Shown here in pieces: positions 49,966 through 60,100 of a DNA stretch of 64,000 nucleotides. A program made the position numbers and the translations under genes. Source of the DNA: Montifringilla adamsi (Eukaryota; Chordata; Aves; Passeriformes; Passeridae). The stretch is from NCBI GenBank assembly GCA_017590115.1, contig JAGGNK010013003.1, positions 3,530,431-3,594,430 of the forward strand. Reading direction: 5' to 3'. Every line of letters starts with the position of its first letter. Within the stretch, counting starts at the first letter, position 1. The notes below the pieces were generated by a model. That model saw nothing but the letters and a program-made list of their open reading frames with translations, was not told where the DNA came from and did not search any database.

Positions 49966-51548
49966 ATCTTCTAGAAAAAGGACCTAGGAAAGGCATCCAG
50001 CCTGGTGTCAGGTGCTGCAGGACAGCTGTGCTCAGTGTGCTGCTTCAGGACATCTCCCACAGCAGCTGCCCCCTACATGCAATGACTTATCCAGTCCTCT
50101 CCCAGAGGGTGGTGTCCCCATGTCACCCACCCAGCTCCTACCCTTGTGCTCTTTGCAACAGAACAATCTCCCTTCTTCCAGCTGCATGTGGCTCACAGGA
50201 TCATGGAGGCAAGGCTGTGATGTGGATATGCTGCCAGCCCAAAGCCTGTGCCTCCCATACAGAAGTCCCTGAGGTCCTATATCCCGTCTCCTCCCAGAGA
50301 ACAAAGAGGACAGCACTTTTCTTCATGTTCAGACAATGCCCTGACTCTAATAGGCATCAGCATTACTCATTTCCATTTTTGTTTCTGCAGGGAGGGGTCA
50401 GTGTAGGGTTAATAAAGGTCTGTAAAGGTCAAACTATGCCCCACTGATGCTGCTGCTTCATTTTCCCCTGCCTGCCCTCTCTGCCTCCAGCTACCACTCT
50501 CACCATGGCTAAATCACTTACTCTGTAAGGCTTTTGTCCCATGGTATAGTCCTGGCTCTGCAATTTTTCTGTCTTATGGAGCACAGCTGATTTTATGGCC
50601 CCAGAAGCGCCTGTTTACTCTAATCATCCTTGCCCAGATGAACTGACTCTAGTAATTTTACAGTGTTTTTCCAGCAAAGTGACTTACAGCCCTGGGGTGC
50701 TTTGCTTGGGGCAGGAGGGACAGAAACTTCCATTTTGCACCCAGTCTGCACCAGCACACTGTCTTCCTATTCTGTCATCTCTTTATTTTCCATCTGTGCT
50801 TCAGCAATACCTCAAGTCCAGCCTGGAGCACAGCACTGGGGGTTTACATGCAGAGCAAGTGTGAGGAAGTGTCTTGTCCTGCTTTCTTCCTGCATGCAGT
50901 GGGGGAAAGCAAGCAGAGCCAGATGAGCAGGCTGTGTGCAAGAACTGGGCTCTCAGGGGGCTTGGCTGCCCATCAGGAATGAGGCTGGAGTAAGTTAGCA
51001 GGGCCAGCCCTGGATCCACATTTGGGTGTTCCTGTGTCACAAACACAGTTAAACAGGAATTTAGGTCCAAGGGGAGGCACAGGATTCAACCAGCAGGCAA
51101 GCCAAGAGGGCCAGGGGATGCTGTGATGTTGGTATTCATGGGAGACACTTCCAACTTCTCTTTTGGAAGCTGTTAAAGTAAGAATTGCTCCTCATGGCTC
51201 AATCTCCCCAGTATGAAATGAGGAGTTTGAATATGATGCTCCTGGTCTGCAATATTGGGGAGCCTCTTGAAAACACAGCAGGAAAAACACTGCCAGACTT
51301 TCTGACTGCTTTCACTCTGCAGAGGAATTGCCAGAATGGTACAGGTGTCAAGGTGTTTTACACTGGTGCCTTCCACAACAGCCAGGGTTATTTACACCAG
51401 AGTAAGATGCTCTTAGTCAGGCCAGTTATTTATTATCTGGAAAGTGCAGTAAATGAAAAAAGTTGTGAGTTCAGACTGAACCCCACTAACAATTAAGGCT
51501 GAAAATTCTGAGTTGTGAAGAATTGCTAGAAAAGTCTGAATGTGTGGG

Positions 51549-51557
51549 TTTTTTTTT

Positions 51558-51587
<30 letters not shown>
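51549..51587. repeat. Poly-T tract (T9 GG T28)
   Basis: Two T runs separated by GG within intron 1, the longer being T28. No retroposed gene was recognised next to it. Confidence 0.9.
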
Positions 51588-51588
<1 letters not shown>

Positions 51589-52711
51589 TTAATTGGAGGC
51601 AACTTGAAGCATAGTGAATTAAAAGCCAGCTTGTTCAATTAAAAATAAATAAATGAAACATTGCATTTTATTTTAGCTTAGGCAAATACTTCCATCTGCT
51701 CAAAAGGAAATACTTTGTTGTAGGAATAACATTATTATATATTAGGTCAACGCAAGGTAATTCCTCCTTTCTTCCCTACTCCATTCTTTAGTTCAGATAC
51801 TGAATTAAGCAATCAATTATTCAGGCAGATATGCAGATGGTAATTGTTTTAACATATATCTCTGCACAGGCAATCAAGAGACCTGGATTTTATTTCCAGC
51901 TCCGTCTTGACATGACCTTGGGCATTTCACCATTCTCCAAGTTCCTCATTTTTAGGAGGACAGATCACATCTCATGGCAGATTTGCTGCATATTGGTAAT
52001 ACTAAAATAGCATGGAGGTCTTTTTAATTCCACTGTTAGCAATGAAACATTTAGCTATCACTAATGCATGCATTCCTAATTTGCCCAGTGTGAGTAAGTT
52101 GCACTGCCTTACGAAACTCCCTGTAGTTTACTTAATAGAGTAAAAGGAATTCCAGCTGCTGAAATACAGCATTCCCTTGAAACAAAACCTACTTTAATAA
52201 GCCCAGCTAAATCAAAGAAGAAAAATACAAGTGGGAAAGGGGTTTTTTCCTTCATTTTGTTAAATATTTCACTTTGTAATCAGCACTCCAGATCCATACT
52301 TTGCCTGTGATTTCTCTCTTGCACAAGGTCTGTACTTGTTGTTGCAGTTTCTAAATGTCTGGAATGCCTCAAACCATGCTGAAGCTTACTGTATTGTGCT
52401 TCAGAAACTCCCTCTCACCTGAGAGCTCCTGCCAGGGAATCTGCAACTTATGTGGGGCTTGACTGCTCTTCAAGAGAGCTTTCTCCCCTCTGCTTTCTCT
52501 GCACTGGCAGAGGGGAAACCAGCTTCAAACCCAGGGGCATTTTGTTGAATCTAATAATCTTGGGGCTGAATCACATTCTGCTGGTGGCACAAAGGGTCAC
52601 TATTCCCACTTCTTGCCATTCTGGTGATTCAGAATCACTGAGGGATCGGGGAGCAGTACTTTTGGGGAGCATGGGAGACAGGTGGGAATCTGTAAGAATC
52701 AGAGGGATTAA

Positions 52712-52930
52712 AATCATGGGATAATCAAGTTGAAGAAATCTCAAGAGGTTTGCAGTTCTGTTTCATGCTCAGAGAGGTCAACTCTGAGATCACACCATGA
52801 TCCTCAGAGTTTCATTCAGATGGGTCTTCAAAACCTGCAAGGATGGAGACTGCAAATCCTCGTTGGGCAGCTTTTGCCTGTGCTTGACTGTCTTCATGGG
52901 GAAAAGATTTCTGCTGATATCCAGAGCCCC
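52712..52930 (-). mobile_element. CR1 LINE 3' fragment (older, diverged) in intron 1
   Basis: AATCATGGGATAATCAAGTT marks the inverted 3' end. It is followed by GGGTCTTCAAAACCTGCAAG, then AAATCCTCGTTGGGCAGCTT and GTGCTTGACTGTCTTCATGG, which match the inverted CR1 3' region. It is more diverged than the 49.8-kb copy and 5' truncated. Confidence 0.8.
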
Positions 52931-53856
52931 ATGCAGAAGCACATGAGTTTTTGATGCTTTTCTCCTGGCTGATGACCTGCCAGATCTGCAGGGAATGGCA
53001 GAGGGTACAGCCTCGGGCTTTGACAGCAGATGGGGACTCTGCCTTCAGCCTCACTTGCCTTCATCTTCCAGTTTTCTTGCCAATAAACCAGTCTGCTGGG
53101 CAGGTGATGCTTAGTGTGTGTGGATGAATGTCCTTCTGGTCTGCAGTGAGGAGGTGGCTGGGGCTGTTCAGCCATAGCCCAATATTCCAGCTCTCTGGCT
53201 TGCTCAGAATTCAGGGGTTTGTATTCAGAGTTTCCCAACTGCACAGGACATTGGGTGCCTGGCAAGGATCTCCAGAAGGCTGAAGAGCCCTTAAGCTGTG
53301 CAAAGTCCCATGGAGAGAGGAGGAAAACAGCATCCTGCCAGGTCCTGGGAGAGCAAAGGAGTTTTGGGACGGTGGGCAGTAACAGAGCTGGCTTCTGCTC
53401 CTTGTCTGCTGGACCCTGGGGCACAGCATTTAGCTGTTCTCTCCCTGCCCTCCCTACTGCTGGCATTTCTCTGTCTCACACCCTCTCCTTAATTAGTTTG
53501 TCAGGCACTGTCATCATAGCAGGAGGCTGCAGAACACCCAGCAGAGCGTGGCTCTCAGTGCAGCTCCTCATTGTAGCTGGGCTCTGCTGTAACACGAGTG
53601 ATAGCTTAATAAACCACAGCACTGCAGACTAGAGATCTTGGCACTGCTTGCAGCTTCTTATTAAAATAAGAAAGGAGGAGGGGGAACCCAAGATATTGGA
53701 AAGAGTGAAGGTTAAAGTAATTAATGGACTCACTCTTTATAGTAGACTGGGGTAAAAATGTCTAACCCCAAGGTAAACATTAGATTGAAGGTTGATATAT
53801 TGATTATATATCTATCTGTTAATAACTTGAACTTGGCTTTTCCTTCTGGTTCCAGT

Positions 53857-53888
53857 CTCAAGTATGAGTATTTCATACTCAAGTATGA
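53857..53888. repeat. Short direct repeat with overlapping hairpins
   Basis: CTCAAGTATGA occurs twice with a 21-bp period (53857-53867 and 53878-53888). Between them, GAGTAT-TTC-ATACTC and CATACT-CA-AGTATG form short perfect inverted repeats. Confidence 0.8.
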
Positions 53889-55845
53889 AAATGCAGAATT
53901 ATTTCTGGTTGCCACTGAGTGATTTGTGGGACAACTAAAACCATGCAAAGACAGAAGAAATCTGAGTCCAACCAATTAAAACTAACTCTGCATCTTGGAG
54001 CAGACTGAAAAGCTTTTTTATTTCAAGAGCTCTGATGAATTTCATTGTCCTGTCAACCTCATTCTGAAACCACACCATGGTCATAGGTAATGAGAGCTTT
54101 TTTCTGCTTTGAATGCTGGCTTCCTGAAGAGAAGGCACCCTCCCTTTTCCTCAGGTGGTCTGTCAGAGGTTACCTGCTCTGGCACTGCCATCCAGGGATT
54201 CTGGGCTGCAGGGAACCTGGAAACTGGAGCAATCTTAATTTTAGGACGTGCCTGTGAGCCACAGGCATGTGAGCCTGGCCCAGGCCATGTCCGTGAAAGC
54301 CCCCTGTGAAGGTGGAGTGGCTGGATCCATGTCCAAGGGGTCCCTGCAGGCAGGACAAAGGCATCACCCTAAGTGACCATGTGCCACTCTCTGCCACACC
54401 TCCATCTCAACCTCTTCAGGAGTAATACTAATGTAATTATTTCTTTCTCTTTTTTCCCTCTCTTAATGTATTATCCTGAAAAGGCCCGAGTCTCATCTGC
54501 CTCTTGCCATTAAGCAACTCTCTTGCAGGGCCAAGAACATTGGGTCAGGCTCTGGTAAGGCAGGCAGCCAGCTACAGATTAAAAAGCACCTGGGGTTAAA
54601 CCATTTACCTTGATTGCATGCCGCCATCCACATCTCCCTGCCGACCTTCCCTGAGGCATGCTGCCTGCCCTGCTATGTGGGACTTCAGGGAGGATGTCCT
54701 GAGCAATGGACTATCCCTATTATCAGAGGAGCTCTGTGAGGGAAGGATGCTCCCTGTCTTGTCCTCACCTCATTTTGGATGTTTTTTCCCACTTTTTGCC
54801 CATAACCAAGAGGAAAGTGTCACTCAGAATCTGCAATATTGGTTTACAAGACTGGTTTAAATGCACAGAAGGTAAGAACCTGCCATATAGATGTTTAGAT
54901 CCATGGTAGGGCTGAGAAACAATGCAGCTCCAAGGCACGCAATTAAACTGCCCTGAAATGGCATTTTCCTGAGTGCTACTTAAGCCATACTTTGCTGAAA
55001 TGATGTGACCACAGGCAGGTGCAAGGCCTGACCAAGTTTTCCAGCCATGGATGCAGTGATGGAGTTGACCTCTTCATACATTTCTCTAGGAGGACATTTG
55101 TTTGATTTGTGAGTCTTCCCCCAATTTCTGCTGCATCTGTGGCATATTCCTCCTGACCACTTCACTTTGCTTGTCAGGTGGCAGGAATGTTTGCAAGAGG
55201 GTTTGCAGGTTTTGGGTGAAGTCCCTCCGGCTTCAGCGGGATTGATGGTTGATGTTACACATCAGGGGGCCTCTTACATTTTCCAAGCCAGCTTGGGAGA
55301 AACTGAGCAAAGTCTGAGAATTTACTCTTTAGTTGATGAGTGTTTCTCATCTTCAGCCGCTGGGGATGGACTTTCATACAGTTTCTTTGGGGGAGGTGGG
55401 AGGAGGAAGATTTGTGGTCAAGCAGCTGGAGGCCCAGCAGGATGCTCCTGCTACCTGGATTGCACATGTGACTCCCATGGGATCCCACCATGGTGAATTT
55501 TCTCTTCTGTAGCTTTCCTGCTGGTTCACTGAAGAGAAGCACTGAACTACTTGACAACACAATAAAATGGGGCATGTTAAACCAAGTGCTCTGAATGTAA
55601 ATATGTCAGCACTCTGGGTCAAGCTCTTGTGTATGTTAAACAAGTTTCTTGCTTAATTGGTAGTGTTAGAACAGCTCTTAGCAGTGGTTTAAATACCTCT
55701 TGCATCCAAAAGAGAGACTGAAGGGATTTGGAGTCTGGAGTTAAGAGGAAATAATGCTGGGCTTTTGCTAGACATTGCTCTGTTAGGGGTTGTCTGACAT
55801 AAAAGGGAAATAGAGAGAAAGCATTGAGCAAAAAATTACATATGT

Positions 55846-55875
55846 TTATGTATTGTTATGTATTGTATATGTATT
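55846..55875. repeat. 10-bp x 3 tandem repeat
   Basis: TTATGTATTG twice, followed by a diverged third unit, TATATGTATT. Confidence 0.85.
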
Positions 55876-56628
55876 CTTGGTTTCCTCCAGACAGCACAAT
55901 GGGGACAGGTAATCCTGCATTAATAACTTGGTCTTAGAGGATTTAATATGAAGAATTTTGAAGCCAGTAGCATGTCTGTAATTTTTATGCTTCTGCCCAG
56001 AAACACACCCCTGAACTTACAATTCCTGTGGCCAATACCTAAGTATTTCAAAAGGCATTTTCCTTTGGCTACACCTGAAAAAAATGAGCAGCCTGGTGAG
56101 AAAGTGTTTGGGCTGGAAAAAATGGGTTTTCAAAGGATAGTAAAGCGCTTGCCAAGGGCAAAGGGTGGCTGCAGACATCGACAAGTGAGCACAGCACCTG
56201 CCCATCTTTTGCAGTTGCGCATTTCTGAGAACTGAAAATAGTTCTTTTAGGAGATTTTTTTGGTTGTTATTTTGATCTTTTTTTTGTTTTTTTACCATCT
56301 CTTATACAAAGTGTTTAGAGGAAAGGGATGTTGTTCCCAGGATGACAGCTGTGTACCTGTGGGAGGCTGGAGCAGGCACCAAAGCCATTCTTTGATGGGG
56401 TCCATCACTACCAAGACATTTCACCTCATCTGTTTCCCTACATCCCCTGGATGTGGGGCAGGTGTTCATTGCCTCTCTGAGTGGGGCTATATTTGGGGAA
56501 CTAAATCAGGGTGTGCACATATATGGGGCTCTGTTTTCTCTTGAGACTGTATAGAAGACAAGCTGACTTGAGTCCCTCAATTCATTGCCTTTGTCCTCAC
56601 CTTCCTTTCTGTTCCCTTTCTTCATCAG

Positions 56629-56714
56629 GAAAATGGGAGCCACTCACCCGGCGTGAGCTCTAGGGCACAGCAAAAGAGAGGCCACCAGTCCCAGTGCCTC
56701 AGACAGCTCCCAGT
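56629..56714 (+). other. SYNDIG1: SYNDIG1 exon 2, 5' UTR part
   Basis: 86 nt between the acceptor (CAG at 56626-56628, after a ~45-nt pyrimidine-rich stretch) and the start codon. It contains an in-frame TAG at 56661-56663, which rules out an N-terminal extension from exon 1. It also carries a 7-codon upstream ORF at 56633-56656. Confidence 0.85.
56633..56656 (+). other. uORF 2 at the start of exon 2 (7 codons)
   Basis: ATG at 56633 reads MGATHPA and stops at TGA 56654-56656. Context is strong by Kozak rules (A at -3, G at +4), and it lies 58 nt before the main start codon. Re-initiation or leaky scanning would be required to reach the SYNDIG1 ATG. Confidence 0.6.
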
Positions 56715-57194
56715 ATGGATGGCTTGGTTGAGCAGAACAGCGTGCTGATGCACAGTAAGATCACTGAGGCTGGGAAAAGAAATGGCTTAATTAACACAAG
56801 GAACTTAGTGGCAGAGAGCCGAGATGGTCTGGTCTCCGTGTACCCCACCCCTCAGTACCAGAGCCACAGAGCGGGCAGCCTGTCCTCTCCCAGACGCCCG
56901 GAGAACGGCAGGAGTGACCCCGTGCAGCAGCTCCTGGACCCCAGCATGCTGCAGCAGACGGTGGAGTCTCACTACAGGCCCAACATCATCCTCTACTCCG
57001 AGAACGTGCTGCGCTCGTGGGGCGAGAGCCTGGGCTCGGAGTGCTGCGAGACCACCTTCATCGAGGAGCGCTCGCCCACCAAAGACAGCCTGGAGTACCC
57101 CGACAGCAAATTCATCGACCTTTCCGCCGACGACATCAAGATCCACACCCTCTCCTATGAGGTGGAGGAAGAGGAGGATTTCCAGGAACTAGAG
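56715..57194 (+). CDS. SYNDIG1: SYNDIG1, first coding exon (N-terminal 160 residues)
   Basis: SYNDIG1 is a brain-enriched membrane protein that associates with AMPA receptors and promotes excitatory synapse development. It belongs to the SynDIG family within the CD225/dispanin group. This exon encodes the cytosolic N-terminal region. Recognisable conserved blocks are KRNGLINTRNL (21-31), ESRDGLVSVYP (34-44), YRPNIILYSE (87-96), ETTFIEERSPTKDSLEYPD (112-130) and FIDLSADDIKIHTLSY (133-148), then an acidic run (EVEEEED, 149-155). The start is ATG 56715, with A at -3, G at +4 and an in-frame TAG upstream. The known protein is about 258 residues, so about 98 residues, including the CD225-like hydrophobic C-terminus, are in later exons outside the window. 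The exon ends in phase 0 at GAG|GTCAGA; the vertebrate protein continues with a Ser/Asp-rich stretch not found in this window. There are no frameshifts or stops, so the gene looks functional. Confidence 0.95.
56840..57135. promoter_or_regulatory. Exonic CpG-dense segment
   Basis: The coding exon has many CpGs (for example GCGCTCGTGGGGCGAGAGCC near 57010 and CCGCCGACGACATCAA near 57124), while both flanking introns are CpG-poor. It may simply reflect GC-rich third codon positions, or be a small intragenic CpG island. Confidence 0.35.
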
Positions 57195-60100
57195 GTCAGA
57201 TGTCACTTGGGATACGTGGGGAAGGCTGGGAGGAGGAGGGCATGTTGGAAATTAAGTGTACAACCCCCTAGAGATGAACAGCAGGGGATCAGCTGCTTTT
57301 TGGGTCAGCTCTATCACTTTCTCCTCCAACTAGGACAATGAATGATTGCTCATCTTTATTTGTTGGGTAAGGTCCCAGATCTGTGGATACCGATGGCAAA
57401 ATTCCCACTGGCCCTAATGGAGATCAGCATTTCCCTTCTGCCTCTGAAGGGGCTGGTCAGAAACAGAGGAAGACCCATGTGCTTAAATGCTGTATAAGGC
57501 TGGGGCTGGGAGCATCTGTCTATCTGCATGGAGCACATCTTACTCAGCAGGCCAACATCATCTCTTGCCTTCACCTGACTTGAGCAGAATGTTTTAAATT
57601 ACTGGCTCAGACACAACACATTTCTGTCTCAGAGTGAATGCAGAAACAGAAGTCTTTGGGTTTCAAGCTGCAGTGGATTCTTGTCTCAGAAATAAATTAT
57701 ATTTTTCTGATGGAGCTAAACAATTTTTAGACCCGAATACAATGTTTTCTTCTGGAGTCCCTTGCCTCATTGATTGATCACTGTAAAGTAACAGGGAAGA
57801 CTATGACAACAACTTCATTCTTTCTTAAATGATGCAATTAAAAAAAAAAATTAACCAGAGGCCCAAGTGTGACAGGGATTTGTTTGCCAGTGTTTGTGGA
57901 AATGGAGGGTGAACATAATGCTGGTAATCTGAAAACTTCCTCCATCATTGGTCAGAGACTCCTAACATAGCAAAAACCCTCTGGCTGTCCAGAGCAAAGC
58001 TATGCCTTCAAACATGAATGTCACAGCTGAGACAGGGACACTGGTCATGTTTCTCTGTTGGTGTGATTTTTGGTTAGGAGTGAGATCCAACAAGCCCTAA
58101 AATTTCTATTTTCACCTCCTGTAATGCCAGTGCCTCACCCTGTGATCAGCACAGGGGAAATCCAGCAAGAGGCTGACTTCCCTTTTATTCTCTTTTCTCT
58201 CAGTATGGATAAGGTGGGAAGAGGGAAGTGTTTTTCGCAGTGCATGCCATTAATGCAGTATTCAATGCCTCCACAGGGAGACAGAAAGCTTCTCTCTGAA
58301 GCATGTGAGAGTATTAGCTCCAATCACACCCTTCCACAGAATTTCAGAATTGACCGTGGGAAGTAAAATTTCCTTAATCAAAACAAAATTCCTGGTTGCT
58401 GTCTTTTTGCCCCAGTTTCCTCTCATGCAGCAGTGACACAAGTGACTGCAGCACACATGGTGTTATTGACACATCTGGCCTGACATTCAGGCAGAAAAAA
58501 AAATAAAAAATCTCCCTCTCATCAATTCAAGTCAAGAAGACATTCTTGAGTCAACTTTTGGAGAATGAGATAAAAAAAGGCTGGGAAAATGAGCAGCATA
58601 AGGAAAAAACCTCTTCAAAGTGGTACTGGAGGAACTTGATCAGCTTTTCACAGAGAACATTTGTGTCTTAGAAACCAGCTGTAGAACTTCATCCTCCCCT
58701 GATCTTAAGGGGAGAAATGAGACAGTAAATTTTGGTAACATGCTCTGACAGCGTGTGCATCCTTTTCCCTGGCTCCTTCTTCTTTCTGACCTGTTTCTCT
58801 GGAAACAGACCTCCTGAGATGAAAGGTGGCAGTTCTTGAATGAGTGTAGAGCATCTGGAATCGCAGATTCCCTGTCTCATTTGACTCTTTGGGTGACACT
58901 GTGCTAACAAACACAGCTGTGTGCACAGCCATCTTGACCTATGTGTACAAAGTGCTCAGAGAAAGAAGATGTTCACAAAGTACACGACACTCAGTGGATT
59001 GTCCTCTCCATCAAAATTTCTCCTCCACTAGGAGCAGGGGAGGAGAAAGCCAGGCATGGTTTGGATAAGGACCTGGTTAGCTGGAAACATTTACTTGGCT
59101 AGAAGCCTCTGCTTTGAGAGCAGTGTCTGTCTCCATTGCTGTGCTCCCTGACCAGCCCTGTGCAGCACTGAGATTTTCACACTCTTACATGAAATTTTCC
59201 CTCATCCCAAAGGATCAACCTGCTGAGCAGCTGTTGGCAGCAGAAGTAGCTCAGCATGGCAAGTATCTTCCATTCCAGGAAGGTCCAAATTCTGCAGATG
59301 CAGCTGGTCATGCAGGAGAGGAGAGATGAATTTGACAGCACCAGACCAGAAAAAAATGTGTTTGCTGTGTTGTGCTCTTCTGGATCACAGAGGCTGGTGG
59401 ACAGAGGCTGTGTCTGTGTGGCCAGATGTGTGAGGGCCTCCTGGGCTTGGCCAGAGCACAGCTTCATTAGAGACCTAAATTCATGTGTGGATGAGACTCT
59501 GGGGATGGAAGAGCACTATTTAAGGACAAACAGTTGCTGAGTAAGGTGATGAACCATGCCAGATTGTTAACTACACAAAAACAGCACCTGAATCGCACAG
59601 CACAAGTGTGTCACACTAGAAAAGTTTTTTCCCTGCCAGTTACTGACAAGAAGCAAATGCTTTTTTACTTACTAATAGATGGGATGGGAAAGAGTGAGTA
59701 TCAGGACTGGGAGCAGAAGTCAGAGGGTAACACAACAGAGATGCAAATTTTGCTTCCCCGCCATGAGAGTCCTAAAGGGTTTGAGTCTGCCACAGAGTGG
59801 CACAGGACATTGCTGTGTATCTTGTCACGTTCACTGTCAAGCCACAGCTCATCGAGGCATGGAAGCTGCAGAGTGTCAGAGCAGACCAGGGCTCATGTCT
59901 GCTTTGGCACTTCTTTCTGGGAGAAAATTCTATCAACTAGCCCCTATTTGGAAACTGGCAAAGAGGGCAGCTTTGTGCTGAAGAGCTCTTTTCTCTTGTA
60001 AACTGAGGGCTACCCCCTGTTCTCCACATGTCAGTGCAAGGCAAGTGGAGTCCCAGCTTGAGCATAAAATAAAATGCCTTCTGGAAGACACACCAGCCAT

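Larger units (their letters stand above)
47214..56628 (+). other. SYNDIG1: SYNDIG1 intron 1
   Basis: About 9.4 kb from donor GTGAGTG (47214) to the acceptor at 56627-56628. That acceptor follows a long pyrimidine tract (CCTTCCTTTCTGTTCCCTTT, then CTTCATCAG). The intron includes the 3' half of the CpG island, two - strand CR1 fragments (49813, 52712), a T28 run and a 10-bp minisatellite (55846). Bases 48275-48605 are AT-rich with several TAATTA-type homeodomain cores and look like candidate enhancer DNA. No other coding exon was recognised. Confidence 0.75.

Noticed and set aside
52894..53466. 190-codon - strand frame in intron 1
   Set aside because: Starts in the tail of a CR1 fragment and has no recognisable domain.
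56694..56714. Upstream in-frame GTG start adding 7 residues to SYNDIG1
   Set aside because: GTG is not a normal eukaryotic start, and the family begins at the MDG methionine at 56715 in good Kozak context.
56805..57146. 113-codon antisense frame over the SYNDIG1 coding exon
   Set aside because: Shadow of the conserved + strand reading frame; no independent support.
57195..57341. Extension of the SYNDIG1 frame past codon 160
   Set aside because: Sequence after the GT at 57195 no longer resembles SYNDIG1; it is best explained as intron. Kept only as a retention hypothesis in the findings.
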